From Pseudomonas sp. ML2-2023-3 (GTDB lineage Bacteria > Pseudomonadota > Gammaproteobacteria > Pseudomonadales > Pseudomonadaceae), in NCBI RefSeq assembly GCF_037055275.1, contig NZ_CP146345.1, positions 31,683 to 95,682 on the forward strand: a stretch of 64,000 nucleotides of DNA. The letters are read 5' to 3'. The notes under the pieces were generated by a model. That model ran no database searches. It had not been told where the DNA came from and saw nothing but the letters and a program-made list of their open reading frames with translations. Position numbers and translations under genes: made by a program. Shown here in pieces: positions 8,999-17,839 of this stretch (position 1 is the stretch's first letter; each line of letters opens with the position of its first letter).

Positions 8999-9274
8999 TC
9001 AACCCAGCACCTGATTGCTGACTGCCGATTTTTCAGCTTCAAGAGCAACAAAATGATCGATCATTTCCTGGTCGGCACCAGCCCATTCCAAGGCGTCGGA
9101 CATAGCGTTGAATGCGCGCTGTCGGCTGTCCTTTTTGCTGACACGATGCAGACTATTTTCAACCTCTAGCGTCCAAACGTTGTCCGTTTCACTAACCAGT
9201 TTTGACACTGAGATACAGCCGCTTTTGGAAGCAATGAGCATTAGGATACCTGCCGATTTCACGGACGCGTACAC
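8999..9274 (-). CDS. hypothetical protein, about 91 aa (start uncertain)
   Basis: The reading frame is open back to 9496, but the upstream part is only the shadow of the neighbouring membrane-protein gene. A terminator-like hairpin at 9291-9309 also separates the two. The plausible coding part begins after that hairpin, with GTG 9274 or TTG 9292. The product has a short hydrophobic segment (SAGILMLIAS) and a helical C-terminus. Last gene of the long minus-strand operon, or separately expressed. Function unknown. Confidence 0.45.
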   Translation of the reverse strand: MYASVKSAGILMLIASKSGCISVSKLVSETDNVWTLEVENSLHRVSKKDSRQRAFNAMSDALEWAGADQEMIDHFVALEAEKSAVSNQVLG

Positions 9275-9290
9275 CGCACCCTGGTACTGC

Positions 9291-9309
9291 AAAAGGCCCG
9301 TAAAGGGCC
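9291..9309 (-). terminator. hairpin terminator on the minus strand
   Basis: GGCCC-N5-GGGCC stem (9295-9309) followed on the minus strand by TTTT. It lies 22 bases after the 79-residue membrane-protein gene and probably attenuates the operon before the last gene. Confidence 0.5.
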
Positions 9310-9330
9310 GGTGGTATGCAGCGGTTGTTC

Positions 9331-9570
9331 CTATGATCTGTTGGCTAAATTGCTGATCACGGACATTACGCAACCCATAACCATCCCCCCGGTGACGCAA
9401 ACTACCAAAAGCGAAAATAGACCGATCGACCTGGGCTCGTCTAAAAAAACGAATGGGGTAAGAAGACCAATCGCGAAACCAGCTGCAATCGGCCAAACAT
9501 TGCGTTTTTTTTGATCGTTTCCAGACTGATTTTCAGTTTTCAAAACCTCTTCCTCATCAATCTTTTGCAT
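9331..9570 (-). CDS. small membrane protein, 79 aa
   Basis: ATG 9570 lies three bases after the stop of the previous gene in the operon. A charged N-terminus (about 23 residues) is followed by two hydrophobic segments (about residues 27-41 and 50-72), giving a two-pass inner-membrane protein. No family recognised. In conjugation operons such small membrane proteins are often accessory components of the transfer apparatus or entry exclusion; that is only a positional inference. Confidence 0.6.
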   Translation of the reverse strand: MQKIDEEEVLKTENQSGNDQKKRNVWPIAAGFAIGLLTPFVFLDEPRSIGLFSLLVVCVTGGMVMGCVMSVISNLANRS

Positions 9571-9573
9571 GAT

Positions 9574-9870
9574 CTATTTCTTCAAACGCAGAGCATCAGG
9601 GGGGGGGAGGTCGCGATACAGCTGTCCATTGCTCAGCTGCAGCGTTACGCAATCGGGCACCATCGTTACGATGATGCCAGGGCCGTCGAGCTGGCCCTCG
9701 GGGATGTCCCAACCCGAAATGGTGCTGGGCGTAAGCTCATACAGCTCATCCGTCTTCAAGTCGCGCAGAACCCACGATTTGTTACCGGTCATTCCTTTAT
9801 TGCTGACAACGTGAAGCTCGGTTCGCAAACCCTGTGGAAGCTGCGGCAACTGCTCAGTTTTATCACTCAT
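9574..9870 (-). CDS. hypothetical protein, 98 aa, with a C9 tract near its 3' end
   Basis: ATG 9870 overlaps the end of the upstream gene by eight bases. The product is a soluble, beta-rich-looking protein ending PPPDALRLKK. The Pro-Pro-Pro codons form a run of nine C on the coding strand (nine G at 9599-9607 on the plus strand), a slippage-prone tract that would change only the last few residues and could shift the stop. No recognised motif. It sits between two operon members with tiny spacings, which supports expression. Confidence 0.65.
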   Translation of the reverse strand: MSDKTEQLPQLPQGLRTELHVVSNKGMTGNKSWVLRDLKTDELYELTPSTISGWDIPEGQLDGPGIIVTMVPDCVTLQLSNGQLYRDLPPPDALRLKK

Positions 9871-10495
9871 TGGGTTGATCCTTCGTTAGATGCGTATCGT
9901 CGGGTTCACATAGATTATTTTCGATTGCTAACGCGATCCTCTGCACTTGCAGCGAAGCTCTGTTAAATCGGCTTGGAACCATACCAAGCATGTCGCACGC
10001 TACAGCCGTGGTGTCTTCGTAAAGTTGATGAGGACTCACTGGGATCAAATCATTGCGTATGATTCTGAAACCGTGCTTGCGAAGTTGGCGTATTGCTCGT
10101 GTTATATCCGTTGATTCAATGTCCAAGTTACGAAGATCCACTTCGCTTCCTCTGCCCTCGACTTGCTCGGCGCGCAGCTTTAAGGCTAATGCGTTGGCCG
10201 CCTGCAATGCACTGCCTAGTTTCAGCTTGGTGTCTGCTGTGATGATTTCAATGCCCGTATTTCCGACAAAATCGACCCAACCTTCTTGTAGAACCCCGTC
10301 GATTAGTCTTTTAACCAGGAAACCTGGCTCCCCCGATGCGTGCAAAGCTGTATCAATCGCGACGGGGTCTGAGCTATCTGTAAGAAATACCTTTTCACCT
10401 TCAATAACCGAAACTGTGCACCCAGCAGCAATCAAGCCTTCTGCGGCTGCGATGATGATGCTTTTCTCGACGGCTCTGCGAGCAACTAAGTCCAT
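9863..10495 (-). CDS. hypothetical protein, 210 aa
   Basis: ATG 10495 (MDLVARR) is preferred to ATG 10510 because GAGAGGAAAT lies just upstream. The protein has a mixed alpha/beta composition, no signal peptide, and a basic patch RQLRKHGFRIIRNDLIPV (about residues 136-153) that could contact nucleic acid. No family recognised. It is a member of the 14922-to-9331 minus-strand operon, with an eight-base overlap to the next gene. Confidence 0.65.
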   Translation of the reverse strand: MDLVARRAVEKSIIIAAAEGLIAAGCTVSVIEGEKVFLTDSSDPVAIDTALHASGEPGFLVKRLIDGVLQEGWVDFVGNTGIEIITADTKLKLGSALQAANALALKLRAEQVEGRGSEVDLRNLDIESTDITRAIRQLRKHGFRIIRNDLIPVSPHQLYEDTTAVACDMLGMVPSRFNRASLQVQRIALAIENNLCEPDDTHLTKDQPNE

Positions 10496-10531
10496 GGTAT
10501 TTCCTCTCATTGGTGGCAGCGGATTTCTCTA

Positions 10532-11077
10532 TTACCAAAAAGGAGTCATGGCCACGGACTCGCGACGATCAAGTGCTACTTCGTGCTTGTCATGGAAAGA
10601 TCGGTACGCATCGATGTTCGTTTCGCAAAATCGCTCCAGCGCTTCAGGATCCAGGCGCGGGCTGTAGACATGCGGCGGCTGCTGATCAGCATCTAAGAAC
10701 TGTAGAGTGCCGTCCTCAAACTCGTGTAGCCAGGCAACTGTCACCAGAGTTTCAACCTCTGTGGTGAATGGCCAATCCCGGGGCCCGTTAGGGTCGAATG
10801 TAAGTGATTCAAAAAACTTGATTGCCTTCAGTGCACGATCACTAAGCTGGCCTGATGCGGGAGCTGATACCAAAACGGTTTTGCCGTCCGGGTAAACCTC
10901 GAACTGGGCGTTGCAGTCCTCACAGTCTTCGGGCCTTAACGGCAGGTCGTCTTCACGAACGACACTGATCTGCGTGGCCACCGTAGCTGCACAGTTTGGA
11001 CAAGCCACGTCCATGGTCTGCCCAGCAGGCCATGAGTGTTTTATTAGCAGATCTGCAGTGGTCTGAGGTCGGTTCAT
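10532..11077 (-). CDS. hypothetical protein with a zinc-ribbon-like CxxC...CxxC, 181 aa
   Basis: ATG 11077 (MNRPQTTADLL) is chosen; an upstream ATG at 11104 would overlap the preceding gene. CPNC at about residues 26-29 and CEDC at about 51-54 form a four-cysteine zinc-ribbon-like knuckle. The rest is acidic with several Trp and Phe residues. No wider family recognised. The start lies five bases after the preceding stop, so it is co-translated with its neighbours. Possibly a metal-binding regulator or adaptor; the function is not shown. Confidence 0.65.
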   Translation of the reverse strand: MNRPQTTADLLIKHSWPAGQTMDVACPNCAATVATQISVVREDDLPLRPEDCEDCNAQFEVYPDGKTVLVSAPASGQLSDRALKAIKFFESLTFDPNGPRDWPFTTEVETLVTVAWLHEFEDGTLQFLDADQQPPHVYSPRLDPEALERFCETNIDAYRSFHDKHEVALDRRESVAMTPFW

Positions 11078-11081
11078 GAAT

Positions 11082-11327
11082 CTACTCCACTGACCGCTCG
11101 TCATCAGGGAACTGAGCGGACAACCAACGAGCCAAATTCATAGCTTCGGTTTGCCACCGCTGACTCAGCTCCTCCACGAGCAGAAGGTTGTTGTCATCGT
11201 TGCATGCCAGAGCTTCATTGCGTGCAATCCGATATTGCTCAATGTCGAGCATGACTTTAGGTGGGAGAGCCAAGATCAGCCCCCCAGCTTCTAACTGCTT
11301 GCTTGCCAATTCCTCGATCTGTTTCAT
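11082..11327 (-). CDS. hypothetical small helical protein, 81 aa
   Basis: ATG 11327 (MKQIEEL) is preceded by GGAGGT, a near-perfect ribosome site, so the longer form from 11342 is rejected. Helical and acidic, no membrane segment. It lies between the secreted protein and the zinc-ribbon protein in the same operon. Family unknown. Confidence 0.65.
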   Translation of the reverse strand: MKQIEELASKQLEAGGLILALPPKVMLDIEQYRIARNEALACNDDNNLLLVEELSQRWQTEAMNLARWLSAQFPDDERSVE

Positions 11328-11347
11328 GACGGCCACCTCCATGGTTA

Positions 11348-11857
11348 TTACTTCCAGATGTCATTCCAAAACGCAGAGTCCGTAGAGCCGGAGCTTTTGG
11401 TGTTTTGCACGGATGGACCGCTGATATTCGTGTCACCGCTGCTGATCACAGTGCCCATTCCCGTGTCGTTGACACCGGTTTGGTTGATCGTGTCAGTCAC
11501 GGCACCGTTCACCTGAGTCATGACGCCATTGATTTCACCGTTGACCTGGGACACCACGCCGCGCACTTGAGAGCTAGCGATTGAGCACACCTTGTCTTTG
11601 ATCATCTGCCAGATTGCCGAGAGATCAGGGAAGCTAGTCGTGCCGAATATGCCGGTGATACCACCAATGCATTTCCCCAAGATATCGGATGAGGTTTTCT
11701 CAGCTGTTTCGTTAGAGTCCGCCGCTGACTGGTCACGAGACAGACCTGCTTCGCCACCGCGCATTGCCGCTTCACCGCTGCGGCAAGTGGCTGCTTGTAC
11801 GCCGATGGAGGAACACATAAGAAGCACAACCAGTAGCGTGCGAGTGAGTGGTTTCAT
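11348..11857 (-). CDS. exported protein with signal peptide, 169 aa
   Basis: ATG 11857 starts a classic signal peptide: MKPLTR, then a hydrophobic core (TLLVVLLMC), then a likely cleavage site after GVQA near residue 22. Four cysteines follow in the mature part (for example ATCRS, GKCIGG, KVCSIA). Weak internal repetition is present: several QVNG or similar units (residues about 95-125), suggesting a fibrous or repeat region. It follows the polyvalent-protein gene by about 35 bases. Probably a periplasmic or surface component of the transfer system; the name is unknown. Confidence 0.7.
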   Translation of the reverse strand: MKPLTRTLLVVLLMCSSIGVQAATCRSGEAAMRGGEAGLSRDQSAADSNETAEKTSSDILGKCIGGITGIFGTTSFPDLSAIWQMIKDKVCSIASSQVRGVVSQVNGEINGVMTQVNGAVTDTINQTGVNDTGMGTVISSGDTNISGPSVQNTKSSGSTDSAFWNDIWK

Positions 11858-11892
11858 TACAGGTCCTCTCGTAACCAGGAAGCGGGCGAGCA

Positions 11893-14800
11893 TTAAGCTC
11901 GTACTCGTTTTTTAGTGGATGGCGCCGGGGCTGTTGCGTCGCTTACGGGTCCAGCGGCCGGCACTTCATCTTTTGGGGTGGCGGCTGGCTTCTCGCGCTC
12001 CTTGCGAGGCTCAAGAAAGCCCAGCTTTTGGTGGAGCGACTCGTCGACGTGTTTTGTCTCCTTAGCCTTCACAATGGTACCTCCGACGTTAAACAAGACC
12101 TCATCAAAGTGAACCTGTTTACCGTCGCCACGGCGATTTACTGCATTGCCGTAGCCGATTTGATTCCATTTGGAATCATCATCAGTGCCTGATTTGCTTG
12201 GCTCTGAAAGCGTGATGAAGTTTGGCTTGATTTCGCCCGTCGAAGGATCTGGATGGCGTTCATTCATGAAGGCAAGCACCTGGTGCTTTATTCCATCGAC
12301 CTTCACGAAGCCCTGCAGGTAGTCGCCTTTACCCTGGTAAAGCAGGACCGTTGTGTCGAATGAGTCATCAGCGAGCTTGGTAACACCCCGAAGGATGAGT
12401 TTGGGTTCTTTCTCTGCATTGGAATCGGACTGTGCCATATCGGCCTCCTCTGGATTGAGTTCAATCACACCATCTGCGCTTGGGAACAAGCTCGCCGCGC
12501 CGCGCCCGCGCAACTCGTTGTTGTCACCACTGACAAAACCATTCGATTCATCGTTTTGCGAAACCGTTAAAGCCTGCTTCGCAAGCCACTCAACCTCATC
12601 GACAGGCGCAGGCATTTGACGGCCAGCCTTGTCGAACCAGATGATTTGATCGACCTTTGGCTCAGGCCCAAGGACTTGGAGATCCGCCTCCATTTCCTCC
12701 AAAGACCTGCCCCACGATTCAATGGCCACTCGCTGCACGTCCCACCAGGAATGGGCCTCAACAGGAACCAGGTTGGCCGCGTATTGCAGATCTCGCTCTG
12801 AAAAGGGAATGCCAGATTTTTCTGTCAAGCCTGCAGGCCCAGCGGCGTGTTGAGGGAGGCTTTCAGGTGCAACCGACAAGTCTGTAGCGGGAGATTGGGC
12901 AAAACGGCTCAGGTCGATTTCAGCTGGTTCACCGTTGTGGGTGAAGTAAAGCGGCGAAGCTGAATTCAGCGTGTGATCCACTAATTCACTGGATGGCTGA
13001 CCATTTTCTTCCAGAGATGGAGGCTGCTGGACGTAGCGGGTCAAATCAATCTCGGCAGACTGGCCGTTATGTAAGAAATGCAACGGCTCATCAGTGAGCG
13101 TCGGCTCACTGCCAGTGGTGGAATTTTCGTCTATTGCTGAGGGCTGTGGAGTCGGTTCACCCACTTCGACAAAGCCACCACTCGCAGCTTGTTGATTGCT
13201 TTGAGCTTCAACGGTCTGACGGTGGCTTTCCAGTGACGCGAGGTATTGGCGATCGTACGCATCGATAGCGTCGATAACGGCGTCAATATCGCCTTTCGCC
13301 ATAGCATCCTGGATGTGCGCTTCGGAGTCGATCACGGCTAATGGGATCGGACCATATTTGCTCTCAGCGTCAGCGAGCATTTCGTTTGCAATTGCGTACC
13401 CTTCAGAATCAGCAAGCTGCTTTTGGAAATGGTTGTTGTATCGTCCGAATTCGGCTTCAAACGAAGCCATGAAGGCCGCTCTATACGTTTGCTGAGCCAT
13501 CAGTCTTTCGACTGTGGCAAAGCCTTCAGCAGTGGTTTCGACACCATTGAGCAGAAGAACAGCATGATCCTCACCACGCATCGCAAGCATTTTCGGATGT
13601 GTTTCAAATGCTTCGACAGGCACGCCCATATCATTCAGCCATTTGGCATCATGAGCCTTGATTGCGGATTCGCCTGGCTCAAGTGGGGCAGGTGGGGTCA
13701 CATCAGCGGGTGCCTTTGCAGTCACTTCAATGCCCCACTCATTGCGGTGGGTCTTACGTTCCTCGTATCGAAGGACTTGCCCTGCTTTGTCCCGGACAGG
13801 CACCTCAATGGTTACGTCCTTGCGACCGAGGTTAGTCAGCTCGACTTGATCGCCGCGACCTACGCCGAGTTCTTCGATTACTCGCTCCAGATCCACACCC
13901 CAAGTGGTCCTGGATTCACCGTCAGAGTTTTTGAGGGTGACGTAGAAGCTGCGGCTATTTGAGATATCGAACTGGTAAGGCGCGGAGCCAAACTCCAGTA
14001 GCTCACCTTTGTAGTGGTTCACTGGCTCAGCTGCAGTCGCAACCGGGATAGTGGCATCGGCTGCGGAATTGGGATTTGCCGAAGCTGATGGTCGGGGTTG
14101 AGACGGCTGATTCTGAGTGGCGGCTGGATCAGGTGCCGGCGCATTATCCTGTCCGGGAGCTGAGTCCCCTACAGGCGGCAACCCCATCATCTCCCGGCGC
14201 AAAGCTTCTTGTGCTGGATTCTTGAGCTCCACCTGCACATCGTGCTTGATCATCACCTCAAGAGCCCGACGTTTGAACTCGTCCGATCCGGTCAACTCGA
14301 TAGACCCGCCAAATTTTTGCTTCGCCATGTGTAGCGCCGCAAGAATGGCCAGTTCGTCATCTTGGGCCTTCGCCTCCATGAGGATCTGTTGCCCGTGATC
14401 GACGAAAATCGGCTGTTCCTTCAAAAGGTAGAGGACGCTTCCGTCTGCACGCTCACGGTAAGTGATGTCCTTGAGCAGCTCACTGAGAATCACACTCGGA
14501 TCGGTTTTTGCCGGTTCGTCTCCTGGCGCGCTTGCGTTGCTGAAGCCATTAATCGTTTCAGCTACCTCAGAACGCGAAATTATTTGGTCATAGACCTCTT
14601 GGTGCAGTTCCTTTAGCAATTTTGCATATGTATCGTATGCAAAAACATTACGATGTAATGCGGTGACAGCATTTTCTGCGGAATTAGGTTCTACTGAACG
14701 CCAGGACGTGATGTCAGCAACGACCCAGTGCCGCAGTAGGGTATCTGGGATTGTGGAGCTTTCACCGTCAGCTTGGCTACTCTGAAGCCAAGCTTGATAC

Positions 14801-14922
14801 GCCTCGGCACGATGCCGAATGGCGCCATCCGGAGAGGATTCCATCGCCGTTTGTGGCGAGCTGTGTTTTTCGTACACAGCTTGGCGAAACTCTTGCAGTA
14901 AAGCTTCTGATTCAACGCTCAT
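11893..14922 (-). CDS. polyvalent-type plasmid protein with LPD7-like region, 1009 aa
   Basis: The start is placed at ATG 14922 (MSVESEALL) with AGGAG six bases upstream. The open frame reaches TTG 15063, but that extension runs into the promoter region. Residues about 140-250 (for example LYLLKEQPIFVDHG, then KFGGSIELTGSDEFKRRALEVM) resemble the LPD7 domain of large polyvalent and relaxase-associated proteins. A Pro/Ala-rich linker follows (about 250-290). Two copies of a PLxFxHNGxxAEIDLxR motif lie at about 614 and 652. The C-terminus is basic (TKKRVRA). It heads a minus-strand operon of seven more small genes. Probably a DNA-processing or establishment factor for conjugation; inferred from family resemblance. 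Confidence 0.7.
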   Translation of the reverse strand: MSVESEALLQEFRQAVYEKHSSPQTAMESSPDGAIRHRAEAYQAWLQSSQADGESSTIPDTLLRHWVVADITSWRSVEPNSAENAVTALHRNVFAYDTYAKLLKELHQEVYDQIISRSEVAETINGFSNASAPGDEPAKTDPSVILSELLKDITYRERADGSVLYLLKEQPIFVDHGQQILMEAKAQDDELAILAALHMAKQKFGGSIELTGSDEFKRRALEVMIKHDVQVELKNPAQEALRREMMGLPPVGDSAPGQDNAPAPDPAATQNQPSQPRPSASANPNSAADATIPVATAAEPVNHYKGELLEFGSAPYQFDISNSRSFYVTLKNSDGESRTTWGVDLERVIEELGVGRGDQVELTNLGRKDVTIEVPVRDKAGQVLRYEERKTHRNEWGIEVTAKAPADVTPPAPLEPGESAIKAHDAKWLNDMGVPVEAFETHPKMLAMRGEDHAVLLLNGVETTAEGFATVERLMAQQTYRAAFMASFEAEFGRYNNHFQKQLADSEGYAIANEMLADAESKYGPIPLAVIDSEAHIQDAMAKGDIDAVIDAIDAYDRQYLASLESHRQTVEAQSNQQAASGGFVEVGEPTPQPSAIDENSTTGSEPTLTDEPLHFLHNGQSAEIDLTRYVQQPPSLEENGQPSSELVDHTLNSASPLYFTHNGEPAEIDLSRFAQSPATDLSVAPESLPQHAAGPAGLTEKSGIPFSERDLQYAANLVPVEAHSWWDVQRVAIESWGRSLEEMEADLQVLGPEPKVDQIIWFDKAGRQMPAPVDEVEWLAKQALTVSQNDESNGFVSGDNNELRGRGAASLFPSADGVIELNPEEADMAQSDSNAEKEPKLILRGVTKLADDSFDTTVLLYQGKGDYLQGFVKVDGIKHQVLAFMNERHPDPSTGEIKPNFITLSEPSKSGTDDDSKWNQIGYGNAVNRRGDGKQVHFDEVLFNVGGTIVKAKETKHVDESLHQKLGFLEPRKEREKPAATPKDEVPAAGPVSDATAPAPSTKKRVRA

Positions 14923-15039
14923 GGGCGCTCCTGCCTCTGTGGAGGTGGTGGGGAGTCCTTTGCCCGTTACGCCGCAAGCTAAGCGTGAAGTTGCGAGCTT
15001 CACATTGACCGCTTTCGGGCTGGACCGTGGCTGCTTAAA

Positions 15040-15065
15040 TTTCGTATTGTGTATATTATTCAAAA
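15040..15065 (-). promoter_or_regulatory. degenerate copy of the transfer operator in the divergent promoter region
   Basis: One arm TTTCGTAT (15040-15047) is intact and the other is decayed (ATTCAAAA). The ten-base spacing matches the five better copies. The site lies between the divergent 14922 (minus) and 15137 (plus) genes, about 72-118 bases from either start. Confidence 0.4.
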
Positions 15066-15136
15066 TAGCACGGATTTGGAAGAACCGTGTACAGAGGCCG
15101 AGGCAGGCGCTTTACAGCTTCATTTGAGGGGAGCAA

Positions 15137-15670
15137 ATGTCTATCGACACTGATGAGATTCACCCGATCTGTGGGACAGATTTGGAGAGATGGCGAATCG
15201 AAAATGGTCTGACCAAGGTTGCGGCAGCGGATGCCTTTGGTCTGCAGAAGGCCAAATGGGAGGAATTGACGAATCCTGAGCAGTCAGCAGAGCAAATAAG
15301 TGATCCAGTGATTGCAATGCTGCTGCATCTGTACCGTCAACACCCTGCATCGTCGCCTGTTCAGCCACCGCTGGACATCAGGGAGTTTTATGAGTTTTTA
15401 GGGTTACAGGATTCCCCCCAAGATCGAGACGCCTTCGCGACTCTGATTGGAAGATCCCCACCCTCGGTTTATCGTCTAATGTTGCATGATGGCAAGCCAG
15501 GTAGGCCGGTGATGCGATGGATCGAAGCGCTCAAGAGACTTGCGCTTACTCCTAAGCAATGCAAACGCTTGATGCAGGATGTAGCGAGCAACGTAGGAGA
15601 TCGCCAGAAGGTTGAAAAGGTCTTGATTCAGGGTTGGTCAAAACAAGGTGGCATAGGTGAGCACGACTGA
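15137..15670 (+). CDS. helix-turn-helix regulator, 177 aa
   Basis: ATG 15137 follows GAGGGGAG. Two HTH-like stretches are visible: residues 13-45 (LERWRIENGLTKVAAADAF) and about 95-130 (FATLIGRSPPSVYRLM), the latter with a clear helix-turn-helix rhythm. It lies divergent to the large transfer operon and overlaps the next gene by 14 bases. Given its position it is a candidate for the regulator that binds the shared transfer operator, but the sequence does not prove this. Confidence 0.65.
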   Translation: MSIDTDEIHPICGTDLERWRIENGLTKVAAADAFGLQKAKWEELTNPEQSAEQISDPVIAMLLHLYRQHPASSPVQPPLDIREFYEFLGLQDSPQDRDAFATLIGRSPPSVYRLMLHDGKPGRPVMRWIEALKRLALTPKQCKRLMQDVASNVGDRQKVEKVLIQGWSKQGGIGEHD

Positions 15671-16355
15671 TAAGCCAGACTCACATATTATTGAGTTATC
15701 TAGCGTCTATTTTTTTTCCGGCCCAGCGCCGAGGGCTATTGCCCTCAAAGACTGTGGCGTGCCGACTAACGCACCTATTTCGGGCGCATTTCCAGCGTTG
15801 TACGGCTATCAAAGCAAGCAAGATGGTTTCATGGCTGCACGTGCATATGCGGACAAAAACAGACTCCAGTTCACGGTCGTCGATTTTTTGGTTGAACTGG
15901 ATCAAAAACAGAACCCCAACATGATGCGACCTGACGATATTCCAAATCATGATTTTATATCGTTCGCGAGGATGTCCAGGAGCATGATGGATAACCTCCA
16001 TGCAGTGCTCCATGAACGCCTGGCCAAAGAAGGGATCACTCCAAGCAAGCTGGAGTTGGCCAAACCTCATTTGCTGTTGCAGCAAAGGCCGGATCTGATG
16101 TCTTCGCTCATTGAGGCCCCGGGTTGGGAGCATATGAAGGTGATTGCTTATCCAGCAAAATTAACCATTAGCGAAAAGCCATTGACGGTGGGGATTGTCC
16201 CCCATTCGCATTGGGATTCAATCAAAGAGGCTTCATGCAGGCTGAATCCCGGTATCCGCATTACCCTAGAGCCGCCGAATCCAAGCCAGGTAGATTCAGC
16301 GGTTGCAGGGGTCGGTTCTCCGTCCCTGAAAGATAGGGGACCACGTAGCCGGTGA
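15657..16355 (+). CDS. hypothetical protein, 232 aa
   Basis: Uses GTG 15657, overlapping the upstream HTH gene by 14 bases, so translation is probably coupled. The protein is soluble, with no recognised domain; the C-terminal 30 residues are Pro/Ser/Arg-rich and probably disordered. It is followed by a strong bidirectional terminator shared with the convergent icmT gene. Role unknown. Confidence 0.6.
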   Translation: MSTTDKPDSHIIELSSVYFFSGPAPRAIALKDCGVPTNAPISGAFPALYGYQSKQDGFMAARAYADKNRLQFTVVDFLVELDQKQNPNMMRPDDIPNHDFISFARMSRSMMDNLHAVLHERLAKEGITPSKLELAKPHLLLQQRPDLMSSLIEAPGWEHMKVIAYPAKLTISEKPLTVGIVPHSHWDSIKEASCRLNPGIRITLEPPNPSQVDSAVAGVGSPSLKDRGPRSR

Positions 16356-16377
16356 GTCGTACTGATGCACGACAAAA

Positions 16378-16406
16378 TAAAAAACCGCCTTCGGGCGGTT
16401 TTTTTT
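16378..16406. terminator. bidirectional rho-independent terminator
   Basis: Seven-base stem AACCGCC / GGCGGTT (16383-16400) with a short loop, A-run before and T-run after. It lies between two convergent operons (15137-16355 plus; 19193-16405 minus). Confidence 0.85.
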
Positions 16407-16665
16407 AGTCTCGAAAACGCTTTCTGAACCACCAGGGCCTGGCGTAGATCACCCCACCACGTAAGAAGCCCAAAAACTTATTCCAACAAACACTGAGGGT
16501 CCAACCAAGCTTGGCCAAAATGCCAAACGAGATGATGACACCTACTGCAATGTAGAAGGTGGTCCAGCTCGGAAAATACATCCAACCGAACAATGGCAAG
16601 TATGCTGACACCGGAATGCCGAAAGCGGTCAACGGTTCTGAGGCAGCTCTCCAAAGCGAAGGCAT
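16405..16665 (-). CDS. icmT: IcmT/TraK-like inner-membrane protein of the type IVB secretion system, 86 aa
   Basis: At 86 residues it matches the usual length of Legionella IcmT. It has hydrophobic segments at about residues 20-33 and 36-56 and ends with the typical basic, tryptophan-rich tail (ARPWWFRKRFRD). It lies four bases after dotB, and dotD-dotC-dotB-icmT is exactly the traH-traI-traJ-traK order known for R64. That synteny is the stronger evidence; sequence resemblance alone would be modest. It acts in the inner membrane as part of the conjugation machinery. Confidence 0.75.
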   Translation of the reverse strand: MPSLWRAASEPLTAFGIPVSAYLPLFGWMYFPSWTTFYIAVGVIISFGILAKLGWTLSVCWNKFLGFLRGGVIYARPWWFRKRFRD

Positions 16666-16669
16666 AGGT

Positions 16670-17839
16670 CTAACTCTCCTGCGCGCTCAGCGAGCGCCTT
16701 CTGAATTCCTTCATGCCTGCAACACCGACAAAATCATCCTGCAGGATCCTGCCGTCCTGAAGCAGCTTCCAAGCTTTGTCATCAAGAGTGGCCTCGGCCT
16801 CCTCAAGCTTGGTCCGTATCAACATTGCCCACTCGTTATACGGGAGGGTTTGCATTTTCGACCTGAACTCCCGATCAAAGACCAGGTACTCTCGAATCGC
16901 AGCACGTTTGCCATCAGTCGTTTTAAGAAGCCTTTGCACGATGATAACCCGCAACGCACCAGCGAGCCGAGATGCAATCCCAGATTGTTGCTCAGGTGGG
17001 TAGGTTTGAATGGCCCGGTTAATAGTCTCTGCTACAGACTCCGTGTGCATTGTGGCGTAACACGTGTGCCCAGATAAGCTGGCTTCAACCATCGCCTCGA
17101 TAGAAACACGGTCACGAGCCTCACCAATCCCAATGATACTTGGCTTGCGTCGTACGGCGTTACGCATTGCTTTTGGAAAGTCTTTTATGTCCCGGCCAAT
17201 TTGCGACTGGGCCGGTTGAGGTCCTTTCCAGTGTGGCCCACCGAGGACGTACTCAATAGGATCATCGAATGTGATGACCTTACGATCAGGCATCACAACG
17301 CCGATGTGTCCATAGATACCAGCTTGCAAGGTCGTCTTTCCTGAGCCGGTCGGACCACAGACGACAACCAATCCGGATTCCGGAAAAAGCTCTTCAAACA
17401 GATCAGGCTCGATCCCCATTTTATGGATATCGGGGAGGTCGACAGGAATCACACGCATGGTGATCGAGTACGCTTCATCCAGGTTCGCAATGCGGGCCTG
17501 AACAAAGTTGGTGCGGAAGCGAAGTGTCAAACCGCGCTCAAGCCCGATATCGCTGCCGGTGATCTCAAGAGCGCGGTCAACGCCTTCGTCGCCTTGCTTT
17601 ATCAGGCTCTCAATCTCAGGTGACCACAGGGAAGCAATCAAGACTGAAAGCTGCCCCTGTTTCACAGTAGAGACGGATGCTCGAAGCTGCCTGCCATGCA
17701 GTTCCGCCCAGATATAGTCGCCGCCTTGCACCAATACGTCTGAAACGCCTTTGTCCGCGCAGTATTTTAGGAATCTGCGAAAGCTGTGTGGACCGAGATC
17801 ACCCTCGAAATTGAAGGGCTCCAAAACCGGTTGAATCAT
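16670..17839 (-). CDS. dotB: DotB/TraJ-type secretion ATPase, 389 aa
   Basis: Start ATG 17839 overlaps the dotC stop (ATGA). Motifs of the VirB11/PilT ATPase class are clear: Walker A GPTGSGKTT, the Asp box ITFDDPIEYVL, GEARD in the Walker B position, and the His box SGHTCYATMHTES. DotB is the hexameric cytoplasmic ATPase that powers type IVB secretion and I-type conjugation. Fully intact length. The ORF extends upstream to 17914, but that part is shadow of dotC. Confidence 0.92.
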   Translation of the reverse strand: MIQPVLEPFNFEGDLGPHSFRRFLKYCADKGVSDVLVQGGDYIWAELHGRQLRASVSTVKQGQLSVLIASLWSPEIESLIKQGDEGVDRALEITGSDIGLERGLTLRFRTNFVQARIANLDEAYSITMRVIPVDLPDIHKMGIEPDLFEELFPESGLVVVCGPTGSGKTTLQAGIYGHIGVVMPDRKVITFDDPIEYVLGGPHWKGPQPAQSQIGRDIKDFPKAMRNAVRRKPSIIGIGEARDRVSIEAMVEASLSGHTCYATMHTESVAETINRAIQTYPPEQQSGIASRLAGALRVIIVQRLLKTTDGKRAAIREYLVFDREFRSKMQTLPYNEWAMLIRTKLEEAEATLDDKAWKLLQDGRILQDDFVGVAGMKEFRRRSLSAQES

